64,000 bases of DNA from Heliocidaris tuberculata (taxonomy: Eukaryota > Echinodermata > Echinoidea > Camarodonta > Echinometridae). Of the stretch, positions 50,021-61,320 are shown piece by piece. The notes under the pieces were generated by a model. The model made no database searches. It was not told where the DNA came from and worked only from the letters and a program-made list of their open reading frames with translations. The stretch is taken from NCBI GenBank assembly GCA_025618425.1, contig CM046844.1, forward strand, positions 16,626,920-16,690,919, written 5' to 3'. Both the position numbers and the translations under genes were made by a program. How positions within the stretch are numbered: the first letter of the stretch is position 1; the number at the start of each line of letters is the position of its first letter.

Positions 50021-51169
50021 AGGTGGTCTGTCGCAATCGACAGATCACCTTTTATATTCGTCCGAATTTTCTTTCTTTATTTTTATTTCCCCCATTCCTT
50101 GTCCATTCGAAATCTTCAAAAGTCCAGTATCAATTTTCGTCAAATTTTCGTCAGTGATGTCATCCCATGAGGACATGTTCCCGTTTACATATCAAGGTCA
50201 ACAGGTCATCGTGACGTCATCCAGGCGCCATTTTGTCAAATCACATTATCAATCATATCTTCATAACGAATCATCACAAATCGTTCATATTTACATGACA
50301 TTAACTTCATGTCATGGGTCATCAGGTCATGTCATCAAAGGTCATTCAGAGGTCATGACGGGCACGTACGCGCGCGTCAAATTTTAAAAATGCTCAAAAT
50401 CATCCAAGGATCAAACAAGAGTACGTTTCAGGTCATTTCAAGCATTTCAAAAATTTCCGTCCGTGCGCGTCCGTGCGCGCGTTATGCGCGTGCGCAGCGC
50501 GTACAGAGTGTAAAAACGCCGTTTTTTCGCATGGTTTGTGTTCCTGACACTATTCTTGACAATTTCCAACCATTTACAGGCACTCTCGACATTCCATAAG
50601 GCCACACGCGCGCGTGAAACTTTAAAATCCGCGCGCGCGTCAATGGGCAAAATAGTGTAAAAAGTCGTAAAAACATGCCTCTACAAAAATAACTCTAGCC
50701 CTTTAAATAGTCCGTTGACCCCCTAATTTTTTTTCATATTTGGGTAGAGGAGGAATCATAGATATAATTTCATGGGTAATTTGAGCCTCAATTATATTAC
50801 AAAGTCATTAAAATGGCGTCTAAACTCAAAATTTCATTTTTTCAAAAATGACGTCATCAAATTTATGCAAATTTGACTATAACTCCTTTAATGAAAATTT
50901 GAGGTTCATGACGTCATTATGACGTCATCTACGCTTCATTCAGTGATTTTGGGGTGAAAAATGCCCTTTTCGGACCCTGAAAATGAACCCTAACTTCAGT
51001 TTGCGGGGTGCTAGAGACTTGGGACTTGATTCACATGAAAGAGCAGAAAATTCTACACAAAAAAGGTTCGTGTAGCTCAAACGTTTTAACGGTCGTCTTC
51101 AGGGTGAAAATGGCTTTCAAAGTTCAAATTACCCATTTTGCCATAGACACACACGTTATAGGTATTATT
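50021..51169 (+). mobile_element. Unit 22, internally deleted (1.15 kb)
   Basis: 5' hairpin 50021 with loop CAAT instead of TAAT. The core matches unit 21 up to CTCCTTTAAT near 50892, then jumps into the A-type 3' module (GAAAATTTGAGG). The rest of the core and the tRNA-like block are missing. Ends GGTATTATT. Confidence 0.8.
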
Positions 51170-51345
51170 AGGTGGTCTGTCGCAATCGACAGATCACCTT
51201 TTATATTCGTCCGAATTTTCTTTATTAGGTGGTCTGTTCTATCGACAGATCACCTTTTAATTTCGTCAGAATTTTCTTTATTATTTATTAGGTGGTCTGT
51301 CGAAGACAGAACACCTCTTAATTTCGTCAGAATTTTCTTTATTTT
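51170..51345 (+). repeat. Diverged triple stack of Helentron 5' termini
   Basis: Three hairpins with three different loops and some arm changes. Pairing between arms is largely kept although the sequences have drifted, in contrast to the uniform stacks at 11445 and 45378. Confidence 0.75.
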
Positions 51346-52878
51346 TATTATTTATTTGTCTTTTATTTTTCCACCACTTTCTTGTTACCATGATTCCACA
51401 AAATCTGCTCAGTCAATTTTCTTCACATTTTCGTCAGTCATCAGGTCATATATGATCAAGCTCGGGCATCTTTTTCAAGGTCATCAGGTCATCATGACGT
51501 CATCCAGGCGCCATTTTGTGAAATCACATTATCGATCATATCTTCATAACGAGTCATCAAAAATGATCCATATTTAATACACATAAACTTCAGGTCAAGG
51601 GTCAACATAAAATGTCATCAAAATCCGCGCGCGCATCATGACGCGCACGTACGCGCGCGTTAAAATTTAGAATTGCTCAAAATCACTTTTTAATCAAAGG
51701 ACAGTACGGTTCAGGACATTCTAGGCATTTCAAAATTTTCCGTCCGTGCGCGTCCGCGCGCGCGTTATGCACGCGCGCAGCGCATACAGAAAGTAAAAAC
51801 GTCGTTTTTTTTGCATGGTTTGTATTCCTTACACTATTCTTGACAATTTCCAACTATTTACAGTCATTCACGACCTTCCATGATGCCACACGCGCGCGTC
51901 AAACTTTCAAATTCGTGCGCGCGTCAATGGGCAATATAATGTAAAAAGTGGTAAAAACATGCCTATCTAGATTCCGCCATGGCTCGTCAGAATGAACCGG
52001 TACCCCCAAATTTTATTACACATTCTGAAAGCCTATGAGTTGTAAATTTCGATTCATGCAAAATTTTGGCCGATCGGATTTTGTGACGTCATCATATTTG
52101 CCTATGAACTCAAAAATTCGATTCTGAAAAAATGACGTCATAATTTTTGTATTCATTTGACAATATTTCAGTAATAGGTTGTCGATTTTCTTTCAAATTT
52201 TGATATGTTGTAGCTGAGACAATTCTCTACAAGATCAGTTCCACGATTTTTCATTTTGACAAAGGCATCATGGCGTATTTTTGCGATTAAAGGAGGCATG
52301 TCAATTTTTCACATTTTGCGTGTATTCTCTATGGGAGATGACTTTTTCTCCAATCTTGATTCTACATTCCCGTCTTCGTTGAGCAGTATCTCTGTAATTT
52401 TGCCTCGTCCATCACATTTCGACCAAATATCATGCACACCAAAAATCAGATTCACAGCTCAATTCGTTTTTTTTTATTATTCATTTTTTCCTTTTTTGAC
52501 CCCCCCCCCCTCTTTTTACGGGGGCAATAACTCAAAAACAAAACCATGAATCTTTTTCAAATTCGACACAGTAATGAGGACTGATAAGAAGTGTTGACGG
52601 TGAAAATTTGAGGTTCATGACGTCATTATGACGTCATCTACGCTTCATTTAGTGATTTTGGGGTGAAAAATGCCCTTTTCGGACCCTGAAAATGAGCCCT
52701 AACTTCAGTTTGCGGGGTGCTAGAGACTTGGGACTTGATTCACATGAAAGAGCATAAAATTCTACACAAAAAAGGTTCGCATAGCTCAAACGTTTTAACG
52801 GTCGTTTTCAGGGTGAAAATGGCTTCCAAAGTTCAAATTACCCATTTTGCCATAGACACACACGTTATAGGTATTATT
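51170..52878 (+). mobile_element. Unit 23, old diverged unit with triple 5' end
   Basis: 5' hairpins at 51170 (loop CAAT), 51227 and 51290 (loop GAA, with an AACACC change in the arm). The core is recognisable but much diverged from all other units: AGGTCA block, CG-rich tracts near 51625-51660 and 51740-51785, and a unique stretch 51960-52200. From about 52398 it switches to the A-type 3' module. No tRNA-like block. Confidence 0.7.
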
Positions 52879-55061
52879 AGGTGGTCTGTCGTAATCGACA
52901 GATCACCTTTTGGATTCGTACGAATTTTCTTTCTTTCTTAATTTTATTTCCCCCATTTCTTGTCCATTCGAGATCTTTGAAAGTAATGCATCAATTTTCA
53001 TGAAATTTTTATGAGTCATGTCATGCTATGAGGTCATGTTCCCGTTTGCATTTCAAGGTCAACAGGTCATCGTGACGTCATCCAGGCGCCATTTTGTAAA
53101 ATCACATTTTCAATCATATCTTCATAACCAATCATGAAAAATCATCCATATTTACATGACATTAACTTCACGTCATGGGTCATCATGTCATGTCATGAAC
53201 AGTCATGTCGAGGTCATGACGTGCGCGTACGCGCGCGTCAAAATTTAAAAATGCTCAAAATCACCCAATGACCAAAGGAGAGTACGTTTCAGGTTATTTT
53301 AAGCATTTCAAAAATTTCCGTGCGTAAGTGCCCGCGCGCGCGTTTTGCGCGTGCGCAAGTCCTAAATAACGTAAAAACGCCGTTTTTTCGCTTGATTTGC
53401 AATCCTTAGACTATTCTTGACATTTTCCATCAATTTAGAATCAATTACAACTGACGATAAGGTCGTACGCGCGCCTCAAAGTTCAAAATCCGTGCGCGCG
53501 TCTATGGGGCTTATAACGTAAAAACGGCCAAAAACATGCCTATACAAAATTCATTGTAGCTCTTTAAATAGTCCATTGACCCCCAATTTTTTTTTCATAT
53601 TTGAATAGTGTATGAAGTGTAGATATAATTTCATATCTCATTTGACCCTCAATTTTATTATGACGTCATCAAAATGGCGTCTGAACTCAAAATTTCATTT
53701 TTTCAAAAATGACGTCATCAAATTTATTCAAATTTGACTATAACTCCTTTAATATTGGTCATTTTTCGCCCAAATTTGGATATGTTGTAGCTGAGAGAAT
53801 TCTCTACAAGATCAGCTCCACGATTTTTCATTTTGACAAAGGGATCATGGTGTATTTTTGCGAATAAAGGATGTATGTCAATTTTTCTCATTTTGCGTGT
53901 ATTCTCTATGGGAAATTACTTTTTCTCAAATCTTGATTCTACATTCCCGTCTTCTTTGAGCAGTATCTTTGTAATTTCTGCTCGGTTTTCTTCCAAATTT
54001 TAATATGTTATAGCTGAGACTAAAAGCTTTCACAAGTGTGCCCTAAAATTTTTGATCAGATGTCGGGATCATGCCCATTTTTTCACTACAAATGTGATTT
54101 CAGAATCCCGTATTTCGTTTACGTGTTATCTCTATTGGAAATATTTTGGTCCATTGGTAAAGCACTTGCCTTCCATTTCGGCGACCCCCGGATCGATTCC
54201 CGGTGGGACCATTTTTTTTTTTTTTTTTTTTCACTTTTTTTCACTTTTTTTTTTTGCCTTTCATTTTACCATCTTCTTCGTCTATTATAACATAAACCAT
54301 CACAAACAATGTAATAAACTGCCTAATTTTGCGTGTTATGTCTATTGGAAAATAGTGTGCAGTAGTTTGTGTACAATCTCATTCCCTGTCGTGTATTAAA
54401 GCTAAGGGGATAATCTTCCACGTGTCCTGCAATATCAAATCGTCCAGTTCGTTATCCCGATTTCTCCAAATCGGCTCAGTCAATTTTCTTCATATTTTCG
54501 TCAGTCATCAGTCCTAATAAGGTCAAGTTCCCACATCTTTTTCAAGGTCATCAGGTTATTGTGACGTCATCCAGGCGCCATTTTGTGAAAATCAACTTAT
54601 GGTCATATGTTCATAACGAAATGTCATTTCTCTTTCATATTTGGCATGGTTAAGGTCACTGTCATTCCAGTCAAGGTCATTTCGTTAAACGCGCGCGTAC
54701 GCGTACGTCCGCGCGTCCGTGCGCGCGCAAAATTTAGAAATGATCCAAATCGTCCCAAATTCATTTTGCAAACGTTTCATGCCATTTCAAGCACTTTTCG
54801 AAAAATCGCCCATAAAAATGAACCTGTAGGGGCGCTATGCCACTTAGGTTATCGTGGTTATTGTCATCATTATTGTCATTATGATCATCATTATCAATAT
54901 ATCATTATCGTCATTGTCATCACTTATATGACCATATCTTATGATCATTGTCGTCAACATTATGATTATAATCTTGCAGAAATATTATCACACCTGACAA
55001 AGCACTTTGCCACATTGAAAGACAGACCACCTAATTCTTCAGTGACGAATTAAATTTCTAG
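52879..55061 (+). mobile_element. Unit 24: diverged 5' half, A-type tRNA-like block, B-type 3' end
   Basis: 5' hairpin 52879 followed by TTGGATTCGTACGAA in place of TTATATTCGTCCGAA. The leader and first AGGTCA/CG block (52940-53520) are clearly older than in units 7-20. tRNA-like block 54147-54211 is A-type. The B-type 3' half ends in CTAG 55058-55061, with three bases missing from the terminal hairpin. Confidence 0.75.
54147..54211 (+). pseudogene. tRNA-Gly-like block, A-type copy
   Basis: GGATCGATTCC at the B-box position; T-runs interrupted twice by CAC downstream. Confidence 0.5.
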
Positions 55062-56395
55062 TTATTTTTATTTCCCCCATTTCTTGTCCATTCGCAATTT
55101 TATAAAAGACCAGTATCAATTTTCGTCAAATTTTCGTCAGTGATGTCATCCCATGAGGACATGTTCCCGTTTACATATCAAGGTCAACAGGTCATCGTGA
55201 CGTCATCCAGGCGCCATTTTGTCAAATCACATTATCAATCATATCTTCATAACCAATCATCAAAAATCGTCCATATTTACATGACATTAACTTCAGGTCA
55301 TGGGTCATCAGGTCATCTCGTCAAAAGTCATCCAGAGGTCATGACGCGCGCGTACGCGTGCGTCAAAATTTAGAACTGCTCAAAATCATCCAAGGATCAA
55401 ACGAGAGTACGTTTCAGGTCATTTCAAGCATTTCAAAAATTTCCGTCCGTGCGCGTCCGTGCGCGCGTTATGCGCGTGCGCAGCGCGTACAGAGTGTAAA
55501 AACGCCGTTTTTTCGCATGGTTTGTGTTCCTGACACTATTCTTGACAATTTCCAACCATTTACAGGCATTCTCGACATTCCATAAGGCCACACGCGCGCG
55601 TCAAACTTTAAAATCCGCGCGCGCGTCAATGGGCAAAATAGTGTAAAAAGTCGTAAAAACATGCCTCTACAAAAATAACTCTAGCCCTTTAAATAGTCCG
55701 TTGACCCCCTAATTTTTTTTCATATTTGGGTAGAGGAGGAATCATAGATATAATTTCATGGGTAATTTGAGCCTCATTTATATTGCAAAGTCATCAAAAT
55801 GGCGTCTAAACTCAAAATTTCATTTTTTCAAAAATGACGTCATCAAATTTATGCAAATTTGACTATAACTCCTTTAATATTGGTCATTTTTCGCCCAAAT
55901 TTGGATATGATGTAGCTGAGACAATTCTCTACAAGATCAGTTACCACGATTTTTCATTTTGACAAAGGCATCATGGCGTATTTTTGCGATTAAAGGAGGT
56001 ATGTCAATTTTTCTCATTTTGCGTGTATTCTCTATGGGACATGACTTTTTCTCAAATCTTGATTCTACATTCCCGTCTTCTTTGAGCAGTATCTCTGTTA
56101 TTTCTGCTCGATTTTCTCCCAAATTTGAGTATGTTATAGCTGAGACTATAAGCTTTTACAAATGTGCCCTCCAATTTTTGATCAGATGTCGGGATCATGC
56201 CTATTTTTTAACTACAAAATATGATTTCAGAAACCCATTTTTCGTCTACGTGTTATGTCTATGGCAAAACTTTTGGTCTATTGGTAAAGTACTTGCCTCC
56301 CATGCCGCCGACCCAGGTTCGAATCCCGGTGGGTCCATTTTTTTTATTTTTTTTTTGCCTTTCATTTTACTATCTTTTTCGACTATTATAACATA
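55062..56395 (+). mobile_element. Unit 25, truncated by a reverse-oriented Helitron end
   Basis: Hairpin-less B-type start, full core, tRNA-like block 56274-56337. The sequence stops at ATAACATA (56395), where other units continue with TACCATC. The next base begins CTAG of the element at 56396. Confidence 0.8.
56274..56337 (+). pseudogene. tRNA-Gly-like block
   Basis: TGGTCTATTGG with perfect B box GGTTCGAATCC; downstream T-run interrupted by one A. Confidence 0.6.
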
Positions 56396-56434
56396 CTAGC
56401 AGCAGTACCCGTGGAAAAATTCCACGGGTGCTAG
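56396..56434 (-). mobile_element. Canonical Helitron 3' end (reverse orientation)
   Basis: Read on the minus strand: a perfect 9-bp stem CCCGTGGAA/TTCCACGGG (plus-strand 56408-56416 and 56420-56428) with a 3-base loop, then 8 bases, then CTAG and a flanking T. Known: Helitrons end in a short hairpin some 10 bases before CTRR and insert between A and T. Intact units read ACATA-TACC here, so the junction falls exactly between A and T. CTAGCA/TGCTAG form an outer inverted repeat. The matching 5' end is not found before 58272; the element or its right flank has been rearranged. Confidence 0.65.
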
Positions 56435-57485
56435 CCAGGGAAGTATGGATTGATTTTTGCGAACACATCTTCTTTGGAACAATGTTGAAATTATTACTGT
56501 TTTAAATTGTGGCTTATTAAAATTATATTGAATGGGATAAACATATTACAATGTTTTTGTTACCAAATAATCATATTCAAACTATATGTTTTCAAATGAT
56601 AGGTTAATATGTGTACATGAATATCATGTATTTTTGTAATTAATAAGTCAAATGCTTAATAATTATGGTTCTATGGGTAATGGTTTCTAAAAGAAATATT
56701 TTGTAATTTTTTGTTTTTCATCTAAGTTAATTTTTAGTTTCTCTTGTATTTATCTTAGATTTTTTTAGTATTGTTTTATTAGTTCAAGTGAATAATACAT
56801 GAAATATTAAGAGAAAAATAAGTTTAAGATTACAACATGTCATTCTTACTATAGAATATGTCACATGCTTTTTTTGAAAGGTAAAAGTCTGTTTGTTTGT
56901 TTTTTATTTGGTTTTGGGCTAAAATAATTTATCATTTTTTGTCTTATAGTGGTGATTATGTATAATACACTTTTGCTGATGAGAGAGATTGCATATCTAC
57001 TGTCTTTATAAAGGAAATAACAATATAATTATTTCAAAACTTGTTTCCACGTGAAAATCACTGGTCATATAATACTGTGAAATTAATCTTATTTTATTTG
57101 AGCTAATGCCTTTTAACTTCCATGAAGATTGTTTTGTTTGTGTGTTTATTGAAGCAAATTTTTTACCTGTCCTTTCCCACCCCGTTCTCACAATATCACC
57201 TAAGGAGAAACGTGAGCGAAGGTGCCTGATGCCTAAACATATGAAATTCTACCGTGCCATCCATTACATTTTTTTGTAATGAAACATGATTTGCAAAAGT
57301 CATAATCCAATTTACTCACGTACCCCTGCAATATTTGAAACCCCAGATAAAATTGTGAATCCACCACTTAATAATAATCTGTGGACAATTATGGATGGTG
57401 AGTGCAGGCTCTATCCCCTTATCATGCCCCCTCCCCTCCCTTCACTCCAGCCAGTGGCGTATAGAAAGGTTCCACTTTCTTTGGG
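56435..57485. other. Unique AT-rich non-array sequence
   Basis: Very AT-rich, with no array motifs and no coding-like ORF. Probably interior of the reverse-oriented Helitron or captured genomic DNA. A motif CAGTGGCG begins at 57452. Confidence 0.4.
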
Positions 57486-58115
57486 GTGATTTCATTTTTT
57501 CTACAATGAACATAAACTGTTAATTAATGCTCACCCCCCCCCCCTCCGCTTTTTACGCCCATGAATCCAGTGATTACATTTTTTGTACAATAAAATAAAA
57601 TTGATGCACTCACATATGCCCCATCAGTGGCGGATCCAGGGGGGGGGGCCTGGCCCCCTCCCCTATGGGAAAAAAAGACAGCCCAAAATGCTGATTTTTT
57701 TTTTTTTTTTGTTGCTTGTGAGAATAATGAGGGAAAACTGGAACCCATAAAATCTGGTAACCCCCCCCCCCCCCCATGAGCGACTTTTGGAGGGCTGGAG
57801 AAACAAAAAAAATTCTTGGAGGGCTGGCAAATTTTTTTTTTTCCACTTACACCCCCCTCCCCCCCCCCTCCCCCCCCCCCCCCCCCCCCCACCCCGCTGA
57901 GGGACTTTTGGAGGGCTGGCGAAAAAAAAATTCATGGAGGGCTGGCCAATCTTTTTTTTCTTCACTTACCCCCATCCCCCCCCCCCCCAGCTATCTATGA
58001 ACATGACTCCAGTGATTTCATTCAAATTTTTCTACAATGAAGTTAATCATATCCCCCATCAACCACTGCACACCCCCCCACCCCCACCCCGCTATCTATG
58101 CCATGACTCCAGCAT
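57486..58115. repeat. Degenerate poly-C / pyrimidine-rich tandem repeats
   Basis: Blocks of TTTCATTTTTTCTACAATGA or close variants (57489, 57570, 58015), GGAGGGCTGG (about 57789, 57819, 57910, 57939), ATGACTCCAG, and C-runs up to about 20 bases, plus one G-run. The motif CAGTGGCGGATCCAGG lies at 57625-57640 beside a G-run and resembles terminal sequences common in invertebrate DNA transposons (hAT-like, low confidence). Long Pro/Gly ORFs here are homopolymer artefacts. Confidence 0.6.
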
Positions 58116-58271
58116 ACTCTATTAATTCTTCAAAGGATTAACCGTTAACGCCCCTAGCACATGTTTGCCCCTGAAACTGAAAGAGTGAATATTGTGGCCA
58201 ACTTTCATCAGCACTATTATTAACGAATTAAGCTTGATGTATAGTCTTGAGCCTCTTTCACACCGGGCCTG
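58116..58271. other. Short unique segment before the array resumes
   Basis: No feature recognised. The array resumes abruptly at TTTAGAACTGCTC (58272), in the middle of a type B core. Confidence 0.4.
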
Positions 58272-59177
58272 TTTAGAACTGCTCAAAATCATCCAAGGAT
58301 CAAACGAGAGTACGTTTCAGGTCATTTCAAGCATTTCAAAAATTTCCGTCCGTGCGCGCGTTATGCGCGTGCGCAGCGCGTACAGAGTGTAAAAACGCCG
58401 TTTTTTCGCATGGTTTGTGTTCCTGACACTATTCTTGACAATTTCCAACCATTTACAGGCATTCTCGACATTCCATAAGGCCACACGCGCGCGTCAAACT
58501 TTAAAATCCGCGCGCGCGTCAATGGGCAAAATAGTGTAAAAAGTCGTAAAAACATGCCTCCACAAAAGTATCTCTAGCCCTTTAAATAGTCCGTTGAACC
58601 CCTAATTTCTTTTCATATTTGGGTAGAGGAGGAATCATAGATATAATTTCATGGGTAATTTGAGCCTCAATTATATTCCAAAGTCATCAAAATGGCGTCT
58701 AAACTCAAAATTTTAATTTTTTCAAAAATGACGTCATCAAATTTATGCAAATTTGACTATAACTCCTTTAATATTGGTCATTTTTCGCCCAAATTTGGAT
58801 ATGATGTAACTGAGACAATTCTCTACAAGATCAGTGGCACCATTTTTCATTTTGGCAAAAATATGATGGCGTATTTTTGCGATGAAATAAGGTATGTCAA
58901 TTTTTCACATTTTACGTGTATTGTCTATGGGAGATGACTTTTTCTCAAGTCATGATTGTACATTCCAGTCTTCTTTGAGCCGTATTTCCGTCATTTTTGC
59001 TCGATTTTCTACCAAATTTGAGTATGTTATAGCTGAGGCTATGCGCTATCTTGAATGTGTCATCCATTTTTTGATTAGATGTAGGGATCATGCTGAAATT
59101 CTCAATTGAAAGTTGACATTTCATCTATACCAAGGCCGTTTTTCAGCTTTGCATGTAAAGTCTATGGACATATGTCT

Positions 59178-59241
59178 TGGTGTACTGGTGTATGACTCTG
59201 CCTACGAATCAAACGACCCGGGTTCGATTCTCGGTCACGTC
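59178..59241 (+). pseudogene. Divergent tRNA-like block (different tRNA type)
   Basis: At the exact position of the Gly-like blocks but with different sequence: TGGTGTACTGGTG in the D-arm region, anticodon-loop region CTACGAA, then GACCCGGGTTCGATTCTCGG with a near-perfect B box (GGTTCGATTCT). By alignment the anticodon would be ACG. No paired acceptor stem seen. T7 follows after GTCGCAA. Confidence 0.5.
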
Positions 59242-59836
59242 GCAATTTTTTTGCACTCTCTTCTTATGTTTCTTCTTTCATTATTTTCATCTTCCGTGAC
59301 ATTTCATTCACATTTTAGCTTCCAAACATGCAAATTCCTTACCGTTTGGCATACACATACTGTACATAAAGCAGCATTTTGGCTGTTATATCTAATGTAA
59401 TGCAGTGTACATTTTACACAATGTACAGCGTATATTGCATAGTTTGCGAGGAACGTGTATTGAAGCTAGTGACGGCTACAGAAAACATGTCATATATCTT
59501 AACTACAAGCAAGACTATCTCCGTAATAGTTCTTCGATTTTCGCCGGGATTTGGATATGTTGGAGCTGATCTGATGCAGTTGTTAACAACTGCATTTACC
59601 ATAGTTTTTCATTTTGACGACTTCATTATCTAATTGTACCATGTCATGTCATTTTTTTCCCCCGTGTATCCTCTACGCTTTCATAGGCTCTCTAGAATAT
59701 GAAGACAATCCCCACAAACATTTGCATCGGTATCATTTTGTCCATTTTTCACTTTCTTGACTTTCTTTCTTCGTTTCAGTATTTGGCCCTCATACTTTGA
59801 TCATGTGGATAACGGCCAAGATCATTCAAATTCACC
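59242..59836. other. Diverged 3' half of unit 26
   Basis: No close match to the A-, B-, C- or D-type 3' modules. AT-rich with no coding-like ORF. It nonetheless ends in the common 3' terminus, so it is a fifth 3' module or an old version. Confidence 0.5.
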
Positions 59837-60900
59837 GACAGACCACCTAATTCGTCCCCATGACGAATTAAAGTCTAGTTTATTTATTTATTTTTATTTC
59901 CCCCATTCCTTGTTCATTCGAAATCTTCAATAGTACTTTATCAATTTTCGTCAAATTTTCGTCAGTGATGTCATCCCATGAGGACATATTCCCGTTTACA
60001 TATCAAGGTCAACAGGTCATCGTGACGTCATCCAGGCGCCATTTTGTCAAATCACATTATCAATCATATCTTCATAACCAATCATCAAAAATTGTCCATA
60101 TTTACATGACATTAACTTCAGGTCATGGGTCATCAGGTCATGTCGTCAAAAGTCATCCAGAGGTCATGACGCGCGCGTACGCGTGCGTCAAAATTTAAAA
60201 CTGCTCAAAATCATCCAAGGATCAAACGAGAGTACGTTTCAGGTCATTTCAAGCATTTCAAAAATTTCCGTCCGTGCGCGTCCGTGCGCGCGTTATGCAC
60301 GTGCGCAGCGCGTACAGAGTGTAAAAACGCCGTTTTTTCGCATGGTTTGTGTTCCTGACACTATTCTTGACAATTTCCAACCATTTACAGGCATTCTCGA
60401 CATTCCCTAAGGCCACACGCGCGCGTCAAACTTTTAAAAAAAATCAGATTCAGAGCTCAATTCGTTTTTTTTTTTTTTTTTTTTTTTTTTAAAGTGTAGA
60501 CGTCGTTTTCTTGTCCATCTTTTCCTTAATTTCTCCTCCATCCTGCCTTCAACAACAAAACCAATGGTGGAAACTTGTAGCAAATGCATGTCCATTTTAC
60601 TTCCAACTCAAAGATTCGTTAAAAATCTCCCGTTTTTTCGTCCAATGCCAGATGAAAAAACGGAAAATCTCATACTAATTAACCAAAAACCACCCAACAC
60701 CACCTTTTTTTTGCGGGGCTGATTACTTAAAAACTTAATCTTTAATCTTCATGAAAGTTGGCACAGACATGAGTGTTGGTAGGACAATTATGCTGTGAAA
60801 ATAACAAGGTCATGATGTAATTATAACTTTATCCAGGTGCCATTTTCTGAAAATCAACTTATTGTCATGTATGGTCATGTATGTTCATAACGAAATGTCA

Positions 60901-61065
60901 TTTCTCTCTCTCTCTCTATCTTCTCTCCTTTTTCCTTACTCCTCTATCACTTTCCTATCTGTCTCTGTCTCCTACTTTTTCTCTGTCTTTTCTCTCCCTT
61001 TCCTTTATTCCTCTCTCTCTCTCTCTCTTTCTCTTTCACCTCCCCTTTTTGTCTTTGTTTCATCC
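60901..61065 (+). repeat. TC-rich microsatellite / polypyrimidine tract
   Basis: About 165 bases almost entirely T and C with CTCTCTCT runs, inserted or expanded within the C-type module. The Ser/Leu-rich ORFs across it are artefacts. Confidence 0.85.
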
Positions 61066-61196
61066 TTATCTTTCGACGAATCATCCAAAATTCATTTTTC
61101 ACACGCTTTATGCCTTATTGAAACCAAAGGGGCGCTATTTCACTAAAATAGGTAGTAGAGCCTAGGAATTGAAAATGCTAGGAAAAAGCTGAAATC

Positions 61197-61320
61197 ATAA
61201 AAATCATCATCTCCATCAGTATCACCATTCTAACCATCATCATCACCACCATCATTATCACCATTCCAATTATCATCATCAAATCATTATCACCATTCCA
61301 ATTATCATCATCACCATTTT
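61197..61320 (+). repeat. ATC-type imperfect repeat
   Basis: Repeats of CATCATCAC and TATCACCATTCCAATTATCA (the latter at least twice). Sits where B-type units carry their own ATC-rich stretch. Confidence 0.7.

Larger units (their letters stand above)
58272..59878 (+). mobile_element. Unit 26, 5'-truncated and diverged
   Basis: Starts within the core. The CG-rich tract lacks one repeat of the CGTGCGCGTC motif. The first 550 bases match units 14-20 closely, but from about 58830 it is strongly diverged. It has a different tRNA-like block (59178-59241) and an unrelated 3' half. Ends with GACAGACCACCT (59837-59848), hairpin arms AATTCGTC/GACGAATT with a shorter loop, CTAG 59875-59878. It may be the closest to an ancestral sister family. 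Confidence 0.7.

Noticed and set aside
57524..58125. Gly- and Pro-rich ORFs
   Set aside because: They are produced by G- and C-runs and have no coding features.
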